Assembly (NCBI RefSeq): GCF_002849595.1
Contig: NZ_NRQR01000026.1
Span: 124,001-188,000, forward strand
DNA from: Luteimonas rhizosphaerae
GTDB lineage: Bacteria > Pseudomonadota > Gammaproteobacteria > Xanthomonadales > Xanthomonadaceae
Direction of reading: 5' to 3'
DNA length: 64,000 nucleotides
Position numbers and translations under genes: made by a program. Shown here one piece after another: positions 39,165-47,479 of the stretch. The notes under the pieces were generated by a model that worked only from the letters and a program-made list of their open reading frames with translations, made no database searches and had not been told where the DNA came from. Every line of letters begins with the position of its first letter. Position 1 is the first letter of the stretch.

Positions 39165-40514
39165 TCACTGTGCGTTGAGCCAATCCTCCAGCATCGATTC
39201 GGACATGGGGCGCGCAAACAGGTAGCCCTGGAAATGATCGCAGCCCATCCCGATCAGCAGATCGCGTTGGGCAACGGATTCGACACCCTCGGCCAGCGCG
39301 CTCATGTGCATCACTTGGGAGATCTCGATGATCTTGCCTAACAGGCGTTGTGCGCTGTCCTGACCGGCGGCTTCCTGCACGAACTGGCGGTCGATCTTCA
39401 GCTTGCGCACCGGCAGTTGGCGCAGCGTGGCCAGGGACGAATAGCCGGTGCCGAAGTCGTCCAGCGCCCAGGTGATGCCCAGCGCTTCGATCGCCCGCAT
39501 CTTGTCGACGATCGCCGAGGTGTTGGTGGACAGCGCGGACTCGGTGAGTTCGAGTTCCAGCAGCGCCGGGTCGATGTCCGCCTGGCGGATGACGGCGGTG
39601 AGGGACGGCGTGAAGTCCTCGTCCATCAGCTGCATCGGGCTGACGTTGACCGCGATGCGGAGATGCCGGGTGTTCGCCACTTCGGACCACGCCTTGAGCT
39701 TCTCGCAGGCTTGGCGCAGGACTTCCAGGCCGATGTCGCTGATCAGCGTGCTTTCTTCGGCCAACGGGATGAACACATCGGGTGACAGCAACGTTCCGGA
39801 CGGGTGCCGCCATCGCGCCAGCGCTTCCACGCCGGTGACCGTGCCATCGCCCCGCACCTGCGGCTGGTACATCACCTCGATTTCGCCGTTCCGCACGGCA
39901 CGTCCCAGTTCGCGCTCGAGCTGCAGCCGCTTGCCGACGTCCGCCCGGTAGATCTTGAAGATGATGGCCAGCAGCGCGATGGCGAAGATGATGTTCGAGC
40001 GCGCGCCCCACTCGCGCACCTCGACGGGAGGCGAAATCCCCGGCGCCAGTGGATCCAGCGCGCCGGCCGCGAACGCCGCGAATGCGGCCAGGCAGAGCAT
40101 CGGGAAGACCAGGGAGCCGTAGCGCTCGCGTGCTTCGAAGATGAAGGCCGCGGCGGCCGCGAGCGGAAGCAGAAACATGTGCGCCGATCGTGGCACCCAT
40201 GCAATGGGCGCATCGATCAGCGCGATGCCGCACACCGCGACCAGGATGCCGTGTGCGACCAGCAGGACCGACTTGCCGTCGCCTCGCCGTCTGCGGGCCA
40301 GTGCGAGCACGCCGACCACTGCAACTGCGAAGAACAGCCCCGCCAGTTCCACGCGATCGAAGTACCAGTAGCACACCGTCCACGCCAGCCCGAGCGTGAT
40401 GGATGCCACGCCCGTCAACGTCAGGATGGCGGAGATCTTCTCGCGCCGCGCCGCGCTCTGGAATTTCAGCATTCCATGCCGATCGTGAGCGGCGATGTGT
40501 TTCATTCTGTGCAT
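39165..40514 (-). CDS. Membrane-bound EAL-domain c-di-GMP phosphodiesterase
   Basis: 449 residues. Five or six hydrophobic segments in residues 25-190 form a membrane sensor module. The EAL domain has all expected catalytic and metal positions: EAL at 230-232 (VEALARW), NVSPMQL, ELTES, the DDFGTGYS loop at 352-359, KIDRQFV and AEGVE. There is no GGDEF domain. It should hydrolyse c-di-GMP to pGpG. ATG 40514 is followed by a second ATG three codons in. It sits between repeat copy 4 and a long gene-free stretch. Confidence 0.92.
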   Translation of the reverse strand: MHRMKHIAAHDRHGMLKFQSAARREKISAILTLTGVASITLGLAWTVCYWYFDRVELAGLFFAVAVVGVLALARRRRGDGKSVLLVAHGILVAVCGIALIDAPIAWVPRSAHMFLLPLAAAAAFIFEARERYGSLVFPMLCLAAFAAFAAGALDPLAPGISPPVEVREWGARSNIIFAIALLAIIFKIYRADVGKRLQLERELGRAVRNGEIEVMYQPQVRGDGTVTGVEALARWRHPSGTLLSPDVFIPLAEESTLISDIGLEVLRQACEKLKAWSEVANTRHLRIAVNVSPMQLMDEDFTPSLTAVIRQADIDPALLELELTESALSTNTSAIVDKMRAIEALGITWALDDFGTGYSSLATLRQLPVRKLKIDRQFVQEAAGQDSAQRLLGKIIEISQVMHMSALAEGVESVAQRDLLIGMGCDHFQGYLFARPMSESMLEDWLNAQ

Positions 40515-41088
40515 GGGTCTTCGAGCGCAAGCGCGAGGTGCACGTCCGTCTTCCGGGGAGGACTGGCCGGGCAGGGTGTCTTCGGGAGGCGCTTTGGCGC
40601 GCCGTATGCACAGGGACGTCGTGCGGTCTGCGTGCTTCGCCTCGTCGGCAACTCGGTGGGAGGCGCGCTCGGATCGATGCGTTCGATCCGTGACGCGTCC
40701 GCAGCGGCGGGCATTCTAGGGTTCGCCGGGGCGAGCGCGGAGAAGCGCTGCAGGAACTGTGATCAGTGCCACGCTCGATTGCCAGGATTGGGCTTACGCC
40801 TGGCAGCGTCGGGCGTGTCACGGACGCGGCGGGTATCCAGGGCGTGGATGCACGGACTGGCATCGAGCTGGCCGCTCAAGGAACCGGGGCAGGTTGTGAT
40901 CCCGAACGCGCGAGGCTCGACCTCGATCGGTGTGCATGCGGTGTTCGCAGGCTGACCCGACGCGCGCCGCCTGGTCAGCGCGCCGCTGATCAGAGGATCA
41001 CGCGGGAGGTGGTGGTCCCGGCTTCACGTCCGATCACGGCGTGCTCGTCGTGCGCTACATTCCCGTCTCCCCGGTGATGGATCACGAC
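40515..41088. other. 574-bp gap without a recognised gene
   Basis: This lies between the divergent EAL and lipoprotein genes. Open frames cross it in several phases but none has a start, ribosome site or sequence I recognise. It holds no copy of the 19-bp repeat. It presumably contains both promoters and may include decayed coding sequence. Confidence 0.45.
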
Positions 41089-42207
41089 ATGGCACGCAGG
41101 CGGATGGGCAACGGAATGCGGTGGATGATACTTGCCGGTGTGATGGCCGTGGCCGGATGCACGGAGCTGGCAGTGACCGAGGTCGAGACGAGCGCCAGCG
41201 GCGCGGATCCCGGCGTAGACGCCGCGCCTGCCGCGCCCGCTGCGACAGCGCATGTCGACAGCGCGCCGGCCGTGGAGTCCATGACATCCGTCCCGCTCGG
41301 CGCGACCAAGCCGTTCGCGTTCGAGCCGGGCAGCGCAGGCGAGTCCTCTGCAGTCGAGTGCCGACTCGATGGCTTCGCAATGCCGCACGATGCGCGCGTG
41401 TTTGCAGCGGGCGGCTATGCAGGCGCACCCGCTGGCTTCCAGATCGATCAGAGCGGTCATTCGGCGACCACGATGCAGGTGGCCGTGCATCAGGCCGATG
41501 TGCCGGTGGCCTTGCTGCTGGGCGCGTACGAGCCCACGGTGTGGACGGTGGGCTGGACGGCGGGCACACGGATCGCGGCCGTGGTGGTGACCGGCTACCA
41601 CCGCCAGCACGTGACCGGCCTGCCGACCGATGTCCCGGTGTTGGTGAGCACCTACGACAATCGCGGCGCCTGCGGGTATGCCTACGTGGGCGGCGAGGGG
41701 TCGGCGAAGCTCAACCCGATCGCGCGGCAGGTGTTCGGACGCCCGGTCGACGTCGCCTACGAGGCCCGCGACGGACGTGTCACGGTGGGCACGCTGCCTG
41801 CCGGCGCTGCGCTGGTGACCGATGCTGCGGCCGCCCCGGCGGAACAGTTCCAGTTGAAGGACGCGCCCCTTGCCGGGCAGGCGGGCATCGATGCGGCATT
41901 GCGCGCCGGCATCCTGCGGCCGGCGACGCTCGCCGACGTGCAGGCCTGGGAACGCGCGCAGCAGCAGGCGGGCACACGCGACGTGCCGCCGGTCGTGGGT
42001 GGCAGCGCCTCGCGCGCGCAGGGCGTGCCGTATCGAAGCTACACGGTGCTCGAGGCCTTCCAGATTCCCGCCGGCCTGTACGGGGCGCATTCGGCCACGT
42101 TCTTCGTCGCCCGCGGCGCGCCGCCGCCGAGCGGTGATCCCGGGCATTCGGCAATCCAGTTTCTGGATACCGGGCATTGCGAAGGTCGGATCTGCGGGAT
42201 GCGGTGA
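41089..42207 (+). CDS. Lipoprotein of unknown function
   Basis: 372 residues. A hydrophobic stretch (MILAGVMAVAGC) ends in a lipobox, then a long Ala/Pro/Ser-rich linker to about residue 65, typical of a tether to the envelope. The remainder is beta-rich with cysteines (VECRLDG, GACGYAYVGGEG, CEGRICGMR) that may form disulfides; no catalytic motif is seen. ATG 41089 was chosen; 41104 and 41116 are possible. Repeat copy 5 starts three bases after its stop. No family recognised. Confidence 0.75.
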   Translation: MARRRMGNGMRWMILAGVMAVAGCTELAVTEVETSASGADPGVDAAPAAPAATAHVDSAPAVESMTSVPLGATKPFAFEPGSAGESSAVECRLDGFAMPHDARVFAAGGYAGAPAGFQIDQSGHSATTMQVAVHQADVPVALLLGAYEPTVWTVGWTAGTRIAAVVVTGYHRQHVTGLPTDVPVLVSTYDNRGACGYAYVGGEGSAKLNPIARQVFGRPVDVAYEARDGRVTVGTLPAGAALVTDAAAAPAEQFQLKDAPLAGQAGIDAALRAGILRPATLADVQAWERAQQQAGTRDVPPVVGGSASRAQGVPYRSYTVLEAFQIPAGLYGAHSATFFVARGAPPPSGDPGHSAIQFLDTGHCEGRICGMR

Positions 42208-42209
42208 AT

Positions 42210-42228
42210 AACGGTGTCAGGTTCACTT
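42210..42228 (+). repeat. 19-bp dispersed repeat, copy 5
   Basis: AACGGTGTCAGGTTCACTT, a perfect match to the consensus, directly behind the lipoprotein stop codon (42205-42207). Confidence 0.9.
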
Positions 42229-42321
42229 CTTCGCAAGCGCTCAGATCATTGAACAGGCGAACCATCCGCGGTGGTGTCATTTGATCTGCCACTCCGGATT
42301 GGCAGCCGAATGGCAGTGGGT

Positions 42322-42678
42322 CTAGATGCCCTTCGCGTCGCGCGACCGGGTGGCGAGTTGCGTGACCAGACCATGTGGAATCGGTCGATTTGCCGGGAAC
42401 GTCACGCCGGTCTTCGTCGCCTTGAGCTTGGCGTCCGATATCTCTAGGGCGCAGGCGGCAATTGCGGCCGGATCGACGTAGAGGCCGCACTGTCGACTGA
42501 AGGCCGCATAGCCGGCCACTACGGTGCCGTCGACTTCGAAGCCGGGCATGTCGTACTTGACCACTTCCTGCGCATCGGGAAGTGCAAGGGCCAGTTGCGC
42601 ACGCAGGCGTCTGAGGACGTCGCGGAACTGCTCGGGCGCAGCATCAATGTAAGTGTCGTGGTCGGTCTTCTTATTCAC
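42322..42678 (-). CDS. DUF1801-family protein
   Basis: 118 residues. The sequence fits the small DUF1801/YdhG family: DTYIDAAPEQFRDVLRRLR, DAQEVVKYDMPGF, YAAFSRQCGLYV and KTGVTFP. Members are sometimes called iron chaperone-like, with no firm function. The GTG at 42678 begins the conserved part; the longer frame reaches into repeat copy 6 and gives the false start M-N-L-A-P. Separate regulation is likely, as repeats lie on both sides. Confidence 0.75.
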   Translation of the reverse strand: MNKKTDHDTYIDAAPEQFRDVLRRLRAQLALALPDAQEVVKYDMPGFEVDGTVVAGYAAFSRQCGLYVDPAAIAACALEISDAKLKATKTGVTFPANRPIPHGLVTQLATRSRDAKGI

Positions 42679-42709
42679 TGGTTTGTGCTCCTTCTGCGCG
42701 GTGCCAGCC

Positions 42710-42728
42710 AACGGTGCGAGGTTCACTT
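42710..42728 (+). repeat. 19-bp dispersed repeat, copy 6
   Basis: AACGGTGCGAGGTTCACTT. It overlaps the TAA stop of the full-length membrane protein gene, the same position that copy 3 holds at the truncated paralogue, so the repeat was there before the duplication or moved with it. Confidence 0.85.
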
Positions 42729-43347
42729 AAATCGCGCCATCGACTGCCTGGTGCTGTGCCGATTCGGCATTGATGCGCTTGATCCATGACTCGCCTACTG
42801 TGGCGGCTACCCGCAAGGCTTCGCCATGCCAAAGGCTGAGAAACGCAGCGGCAATCATGACCATGGCCAGGATTGCGAACGCCCATTGGTTGAAGCCCCC
42901 CACGCGTGTTGCCAGATACGCTGCAAACGCGCCGACGCCTGCGAGCAAGAAGTATCGAAGTGTGGGCCAGTGACGTAATAGGCTGCGTGTCTTCGCGTTG
43001 TGGTGCCGCCTGTGCTTCCAGGCGACGGCTCTGGTCTGAGGGTCGTAGTCGAAGAAGTCCCACAGCTCCGACAGGTCCAGCAGGGCTTGGCTCGTATGCG
43101 GGTGCGCGAGCGCACTGCGGATGATGTGCGCCGGCAGGTGCGTGCCGTAGAGATGACGAATCGTGACTTCGAGCCACAAGTCGTCGTCGACACGCTTGGT
43201 GTCCCAGTGTTCCAGAAACTCGCGCCGATGCTGGCTGCGCCGGCCATGTAGTCCGAACAGGCCGCGAACGGCGTACAGGAGCAGGGCGAACAGCACGACG
43301 GGAATGAGGAAGCCGGCGCCGCCGGCGGCAATGACGTCCTTGATCAA
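42727..43347 (-). CDS. Membrane protein of unknown function (full-length paralogue)
   Basis: 206 residues with an N-terminal membrane helix (GFLIPVVLFALLLYAVRGL), a soluble middle with two conserved blocks (LYGTHLPAHIIRSALAHPHT; LLDLSELWDFFDYDP), and two adjacent helices near residues 135-185. The start is TTG 43347, supported by GGAGG nine bases upstream on the minus strand. A truncated second copy lies at 38679-39131. I do not recognise the family. Confidence 0.75.
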   Translation of the reverse strand: MIKDVIAAGGAGFLIPVVLFALLLYAVRGLFGLHGRRSQHRREFLEHWDTKRVDDDLWLEVTIRHLYGTHLPAHIIRSALAHPHTSQALLDLSELWDFFDYDPQTRAVAWKHRRHHNAKTRSLLRHWPTLRYFLLAGVGAFAAYLATRVGGFNQWAFAILAMVMIAAAFLSLWHGEALRVAATVGESWIKRINAESAQHQAVDGAI

Positions 43348-43421
43348 TTCGACACCCTCCGTGAGTGAGTGGATTGCGTATGAGCGCGCTAAGAGCGTCG
43401 CACGAAAGCTGCCGCGCTACG

Positions 43422-43545
43422 TGCGAGGGACGCCGGGAGGGCACCAGTGGTGTGCCGTTGACGCGCATGCGTTAGACGCGTGACGGGTCGGCAACGTGCG
43501 GCACGCGTCCCCGCCCGCGCAGAGGGGTGCGACAACGTGTCGCGG
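43422..43545 (+). pseudogene. Duplicated tail of the lipoprotein gene at 43686
   Basis: This 124-bp stretch matches 44043-44167 with about ten differences. It keeps the last 17 codons in frame (CEGRREGTSGVPLTRMR, then TAG) and the sequence after the stop, including a GCGACA/TGTCGC stem. No matching 5' part of the gene precedes it. The rest of the 338-bp gap (43348-43685) holds repeat copy 7 and the leader of the intact lipoprotein gene. Confidence 0.8.
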
Positions 43546-43558
43546 AAGAACCGAAGCT

Positions 43559-43577
43559 AATGGTGTCAGGTTCACTT
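43559..43577 (+). repeat. 19-bp dispersed repeat, copy 7
   Basis: AATGGTGTCAGGTTCACTT, one mismatch to the consensus. It lies between the duplicated lipoprotein tail and the intact lipoprotein gene. Confidence 0.85.
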
Positions 43578-43685
43578 GCTGCGGTGCGGGCTCTGAAGCC
43601 CGAGGGCCGGTGTGCTGCGCTATGTGCGTTGTCCTGCCGAGGAGCGGCGAATGGACGCCAGCTCCGCATTCCATGGAGAACCCGC

Positions 43686-44096
43686 ATGACGCGCATCAAT
43701 CGAGTCACCGCTGCCTTGTCAGTCTCTTGCGCACTACTGGCCGCAGGCTGCGCGAGCAGCGGTGGAAGCAGCGCCGCATCCGCGTTCCAGCCAGGCAAGT
43801 ACCAGAACGGAGAGAACGTCGCCATCTTCAACGCTGATGGCACGTTCGTCGGCACGACGACCACGGGCGAGGACTGGGTGCGAGGCACCTACGCGCTCAG
43901 CGGGAACGAGGTCGTCATGCAGGACACCTGGGAAAGCGAGATGCTGCGCCAGCAGATGGGCAAGGACTGCATCGGCATCGTGGGTCGCTACCGCTGGACG
44001 CTGGCGAGCGACGTGCTCACGGCGACGGTGATCGACGATCCCTGCGAGGGACGCCGGCAGGGCACCAGTGGTGTGCCGTGGACGCGCATGCGTTAG
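43686..44096 (+). CDS. Small lipoprotein of unknown function
   Basis: 136 residues. A signal sequence with lipobox LLAAGC near residue 22 is followed by a Ser/Ala linker and a compact beta-rich domain (NVAIFNADGTFVGTTT, RGTYALSGNEVVM, YRWTLASDVLTATVI), the pattern of small lipocalin-like or META-type envelope domains. No residues point to catalysis. Its 3' end is duplicated upstream at 43422-43545, so this locus has undergone tandem duplication and loss. Confidence 0.78.
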   Translation: MTRINRVTAALSVSCALLAAGCASSGGSSAASAFQPGKYQNGENVAIFNADGTFVGTTTTGEDWVRGTYALSGNEVVMQDTWESEMLRQQMGKDCIGIVGRYRWTLASDVLTATVIDDPCEGRRQGTSGVPWTRMR

Positions 44097-44167
44097 ACGC
44101 GTGCCCGGTCAGCAACGTGCGGCAGGGCGTTCCCGCCCGCGCACAGGGGTGCGACAACGTGTCGCGG
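44043..44167 (+). repeat. Second copy of the 125-bp direct repeat
   Basis: It covers the last 17 codons of the lipoprotein gene and about 70 bases after its stop, ending in a GCGACA..TGTCGC stem. The partner copy is at 43422-43545. The repeats lie 621 bases apart in direct orientation. Confidence 0.8.
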
Positions 44168-44302
44168 GGGGCCAGCCGGCGACCGGTCTAAGATGCCGCT
44201 CGACGATGGCACGCAAGAAAGAAACTGCTGCCACAGCGATGTGCGGCGGTTCGCGCGCATCACCCCATGCGGCGCCGAGTGACGGCCTGGAACTGAGCAG
44301 AC

Positions 44303-44467
44303 ATGTACGACTGGGTGCCGATCGTCCTGATGGTGTTCAAGGTGCTCGTGCTCGGCGTGGGCATGTTCTTCTCGATCAAGTGGCACCACGACCAGGCGAA
44401 GAAGGACGCGCAGGACAAGAAGGACGAGGAAGCGCGGAAGCGACAGCACGAGGCGAGCGGGCCGTAA
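44303..44467 (+). CDS. Small single-span membrane protein (54 residues)
   Basis: The frame reads MYDWVPIVLMVFKVLVLGVG, continues MFFSIKWHHDQ, and ends in a highly charged Lys/Asp/Glu tail. This gives one membrane helix with a cytoplasmic charged tail, an organised layout unlike a random frame. The ATG has no strong ribosome site. I recall similar small hypothetical proteins in this bacterial family, but function is unknown. Confidence 0.6.
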   Translation: MYDWVPIVLMVFKVLVLGVGMFFSIKWHHDQAKKDAQDKKDEEARKRQHEASGP

Positions 44468-44584
44468 CCACCCCTGGCCACCGCGCCGGCTTCAGTTGGT
44501 CAGACGAACCGCAGGTCGCTCGGGGCGGGCCGTTCAACCGATCCCGGATCGGCGCTCAATGCGGCCCCGTCAAGATTGGGGTGC

Positions 44585-45484
44585 TCACCCTTCCCCCTCG
44601 TACCGCAGCGCATCGATCAGCGCCCGCAATGCAGGCGGCGTCTGTCGCCGGCTCGGGTGGTAGAGATGGCAGCCGGCGAACGGTTCGCACCAGGCATCGA
44701 GCACTTGCACGAGGCGCCCGGCGGCGATGTCCTCGGCCACGTCCTGTTCCATCTGGTAGCCGAGCACGGCGCCGGCGCGCACGGCGGCCAGGGCGACCTC
44801 CACATCGTCGACGACCAGCGGGCCGTGGGCGCGGACGCGGATCTCGCGGCCTTCGTGCGTGAACTCCCACGGCAGCAGGCCGCCCGACGTGCGCAGGCGG
44901 TAGCCGATGCAGGCGTGGTCCTTCAGGTCGTCCGGGGTGTGCGGCGCGGGGTGGCGGGCGAAGTAGTCGGGTGTGCCGACGACGATCGTGCGCAGGTCCG
45001 GCCCGATGCGCACGGCGATCATGTCCTGCTCGACGGTATCGCCGAAGCGGATGCCGGCATCGAAGCCGTCCGCGACGATGTCGGTCAGGCCGTTGTCCAC
45101 CACCACTTCCACCTGGATACCGGGATGGGCGAGCAGGAACGCCGGCAGCCGGGGCGCCAGCACGCGTTGCGCGGCATAGGTGAAGGTGGTGATGCGCAAG
45201 GCGCCCAGCGGCTGGTCGCGCCAGGCGTCGAGTGCGGCCAGGCCGTCTTCGATGCCGGCCAGCGCCGGGGCCAGCGACTGCAGCAGGCGTTGGCCGGCCT
45301 CGGTCGGCGCCACGCTGCGGGTGGTGCGGGCGAGCAGGCGCACGCCCAGCCGCGCTTCCAAGCCGCGCATGGCATGGCTCAGGGCCGAGGGCGAGAGGCC
45401 CAGCGCGGCGGCGGCGCGGGTGAAGCTGCGCTCGCGGGCCACGGCGGCGAAGGCGAATAGATCGTTGAGCGGGTTGCGCTGCAT
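44585..45484 (-). CDS. LysR-family transcriptional regulator
   Basis: 299 residues. The N-terminal winged helix-turn-helix is standard (LFAFAAVARERSFTRAAAAL then SPSALSHAMRGLEARLGVRL), followed by the substrate-binding domain (LGALRITTF, DAGIRFGDTVEQDMIAVRIG). It is divergent from an aldo/keto reductase gene with a 112-bp gap, the usual arrangement for a LysR regulator and its target, so control of that reductase is likely. Confidence 0.93.
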   Translation of the reverse strand: MQRNPLNDLFAFAAVARERSFTRAAAALGLSPSALSHAMRGLEARLGVRLLARTTRSVAPTEAGQRLLQSLAPALAGIEDGLAALDAWRDQPLGALRITTFTYAAQRVLAPRLPAFLLAHPGIQVEVVVDNGLTDIVADGFDAGIRFGDTVEQDMIAVRIGPDLRTIVVGTPDYFARHPAPHTPDDLKDHACIGYRLRTSGGLLPWEFTHEGREIRVRAHGPLVVDDVEVALAAVRAGAVLGYQMEQDVAEDIAAGRLVQVLDAWCEPFAGCHLYHPSRRQTPPALRALIDALRYEGEG

Positions 45485-45596
45485 TGCTGCAGTGTGCTCA
45501 CAAGCCCATGCGCCGGGCAATGGCTAATCAAACGCGATGCCGGCCACTAGGCTGGATGTCCGGCCCGCACTGCGGGCAACCCCACAGGACACCCCC

Positions 45597-46706
45597 ATGG
45601 ACCTCACGCATTACCGCACCCTTGGCCGCTCCGGCCTGCTGGTGAGCCCGCTGGCGCTCGGCACGATGACCTTCGGCGCGCAGCGCTGGGGCACCGACGC
45701 CGCGGCGTCGCGCGCGGTGTTCGACGCCTACATCGATGCGGGCGGCAACTTCGTCGATACCGCCGATCTCTACAGCGACGGCCGCAGCGAGGCGATGCTC
45801 GGCGACTTCATCGCCGACGCGGGCGCCCGCGAGCGCTTGGTGGTGGCGACCAAGTCCGGCTTCCCGCGCATGCAGGGCAATGCCCACGGCGGCGGCAACG
45901 GCGCCAAGAACATCCGCGCCGCGCTCGACGGCTCGCTGGCCCGGCTGCGCACCGACTACATCGATCTGTACTGGATGCACGTCTGGGACCGCATCACCCC
46001 GCCCGAGGAAGTGCTGCAGACGCTCACCGACGCAGTGCGTGCCGGGCGCATCCTGCATTACGGCTTCTCCAACACGCCGGCCTGGTACGTGGCGCGGGTG
46101 GCGACGCTGGCCCAGGCGCACGGGCTGCCGGCGCCGATCGGGCTGCAGTACCAGTACTCGCTGCTCGATCGCGGCGTGGAACTCGAATTGCTGCCCGCGG
46201 GTGACGCGCTCGGCCTCGGCCTGGTGCCGTGGAGCCCGTTGGGTGGCGGACTGCTGACCGGCAAGTACGCCCGCTCCAAGCTCGCCGATGCCGCACGCAG
46301 CGGAGGACTGCCCGGTAATGCGTCGGGTGGCGAGGCGACACGCAGCGACGACGACGGCCGGCTCGATGGCGACAATCCCTTCGGCGGCATGCTGTTCACC
46401 GAGCGCAACTTCGACATCGTCGACGTCGTGCGCGAGGTGGCCGATGCGCAGGCGCGTTCGATGGCGGAAGTCGCGCTGGCCTGGACGGTGGCGCAGCCCG
46501 GCGTGTCCTCGGTACTGGTGGGCGCCAGCCGCGTCGAGCAGTTGCACCAGAACATCGCGTCGCTCGACATCACGCTGACCGCGGACCAGCAGCAGCGCCT
46601 GGATGAGGCGAGTCGCCCGCCATCACTCAACCCCTACTTCATCTTCCAGCTGCCGCCGCAGATGCGCTTCGGCGTTGAACATGCGACGGGGTGGGCACAG
46701 CGGTAG
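45597..46706 (+). CDS. Aldo/keto reductase
   Basis: 369 residues, NADPH-dependent oxidoreductase fold. The catalytic tetrad is visible: Asp and Tyr in DTADLYSDGRSE, Lys in VVATKSG and His in DLYWMHVWD. Cofactor-site residues appear in VPWSPLGGGLLTGKY and the late SVLVGASRVEQLHQN. It resembles the group that includes YajO/Tas-type reductases acting on small aldehydes. It is divergent from the LysR regulator. Confidence 0.92.
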   Translation: MDLTHYRTLGRSGLLVSPLALGTMTFGAQRWGTDAAASRAVFDAYIDAGGNFVDTADLYSDGRSEAMLGDFIADAGARERLVVATKSGFPRMQGNAHGGGNGAKNIRAALDGSLARLRTDYIDLYWMHVWDRITPPEEVLQTLTDAVRAGRILHYGFSNTPAWYVARVATLAQAHGLPAPIGLQYQYSLLDRGVELELLPAGDALGLGLVPWSPLGGGLLTGKYARSKLADAARSGGLPGNASGGEATRSDDDGRLDGDNPFGGMLFTERNFDIVDVVREVADAQARSMAEVALAWTVAQPGVSSVLVGASRVEQLHQNIASLDITLTADQQQRLDEASRPPSLNPYFIFQLPPQMRFGVEHATGWAQR

Positions 46707-46780
46707 CGGTGCAGCGCGAGCGCGCGGGGCGCCAAGGGGGCGCAGGCGAACCGTGATGCGGACCTGGCGTTACGGGAGCA

Positions 46781-46804
46781 AGCCACTCTTGGTCAGGAGT
46801 GGCT
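46781..46804. terminator. Stem-loop between convergent genes
   Basis: A perfect 8-bp stem, AGCCACTC / GAGTGGCT, with an 8-nt loop lies between the ends of the reductase gene and the DUF1989 gene. No T tract follows, so termination is only a guess. Confidence 0.35.
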
Positions 46805-46852
46805 CGATATCGCGAAGGTCAGGCAGACGGATACACGGGCCAGCGATGGCAA

Positions 46853-47479
46853 TCAGCCCAGCGCGTCCAGCGTCACATCAATCCCGTCGCGCAGCACCCG
46901 GAAATCGATCGGCTTGTAGTGGAAGTTGTTCGACTGTCCCGCGGAGCACGCGGTCATCGCGGCGACCAGCGGCATCTCCGCGCGCAGGCGGATGAAGTCG
47001 CCGGGCTTGCTCAGCGGCGGCAGGACGGACACCTTGCCCGATGCGTCGAACGCGACATGCATGAAGACGTTGAACGCGATGGGGATGCGGTCGACGCCGA
47101 TGCCGTAGGGCGCCAGGGCCGAGGCGAGGTTGCCCTCGCAGCCCGGGCGGCCTTCGGTCTCGCCGTAGAGCTTCTCGAACATCGTCTTCGAGCACGGCGT
47201 CAGGGTGAAGTCGTGCCGCCCGCAGGTGTCCTCGACGATCGAGAACATGGGGTTGCTGCGGTTCGAGTAGAGCGTGTCGCCGGTGCTCAGGAACAGCTTG
47301 GACGCGTAGTCGATGGAGCGTCCCGACGACAGGTATTCGGCCGTGTCGTCGCGGGCGAAGGCGGTCAGGTCGCTGACTTGCTCGCCCATCGGGTCGATGA
47401 TGATCAGCTCGTCGCCTGCCTCGAGTGTCACCGCACGCCCCGAGCAGGGCGGAATGCGCTGGGTGTTCGATTCGCTCAC
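46853..47479 (-). CDS. DUF1989 (urea carboxylase-associated) protein
   Basis: 208 residues of the DUF1989 family: GDELIIIDPMGEQVSDLTAF, FSIVEDTCGRHDFTLTPC, AFNVFMHVAFD and CSAGQSNNFHYKPIDFRV. Conserved Cys and His residues suggest metal binding. Members neighbour urea or guanidine metabolism genes, and some neighbour YqcI/YcgG proteins as here. GTG 47479 is preceded by AGGAG and overlaps the TGA of the upstream gene (GTGA), so the two are translationally coupled and probably work in one pathway. Confidence 0.85.
   Translation of the reverse strand: MSESNTQRIPPCSGRAVTLEAGDELIIIDPMGEQVSDLTAFARDDTAEYLSSGRSIDYASKLFLSTGDTLYSNRSNPMFSIVEDTCGRHDFTLTPCSKTMFEKLYGETEGRPGCEGNLASALAPYGIGVDRIPIAFNVFMHVAFDASGKVSVLPPLSKPGDFIRLRAEMPLVAAMTACSAGQSNNFHYKPIDFRVLRDGIDVTLDALG

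Noticed and set aside
38536..43577. Integron attC cassette array
   Set aside because: The 19-bp copies are simple direct repeats without paired inverse core sites, and no integrase gene is present in the window.
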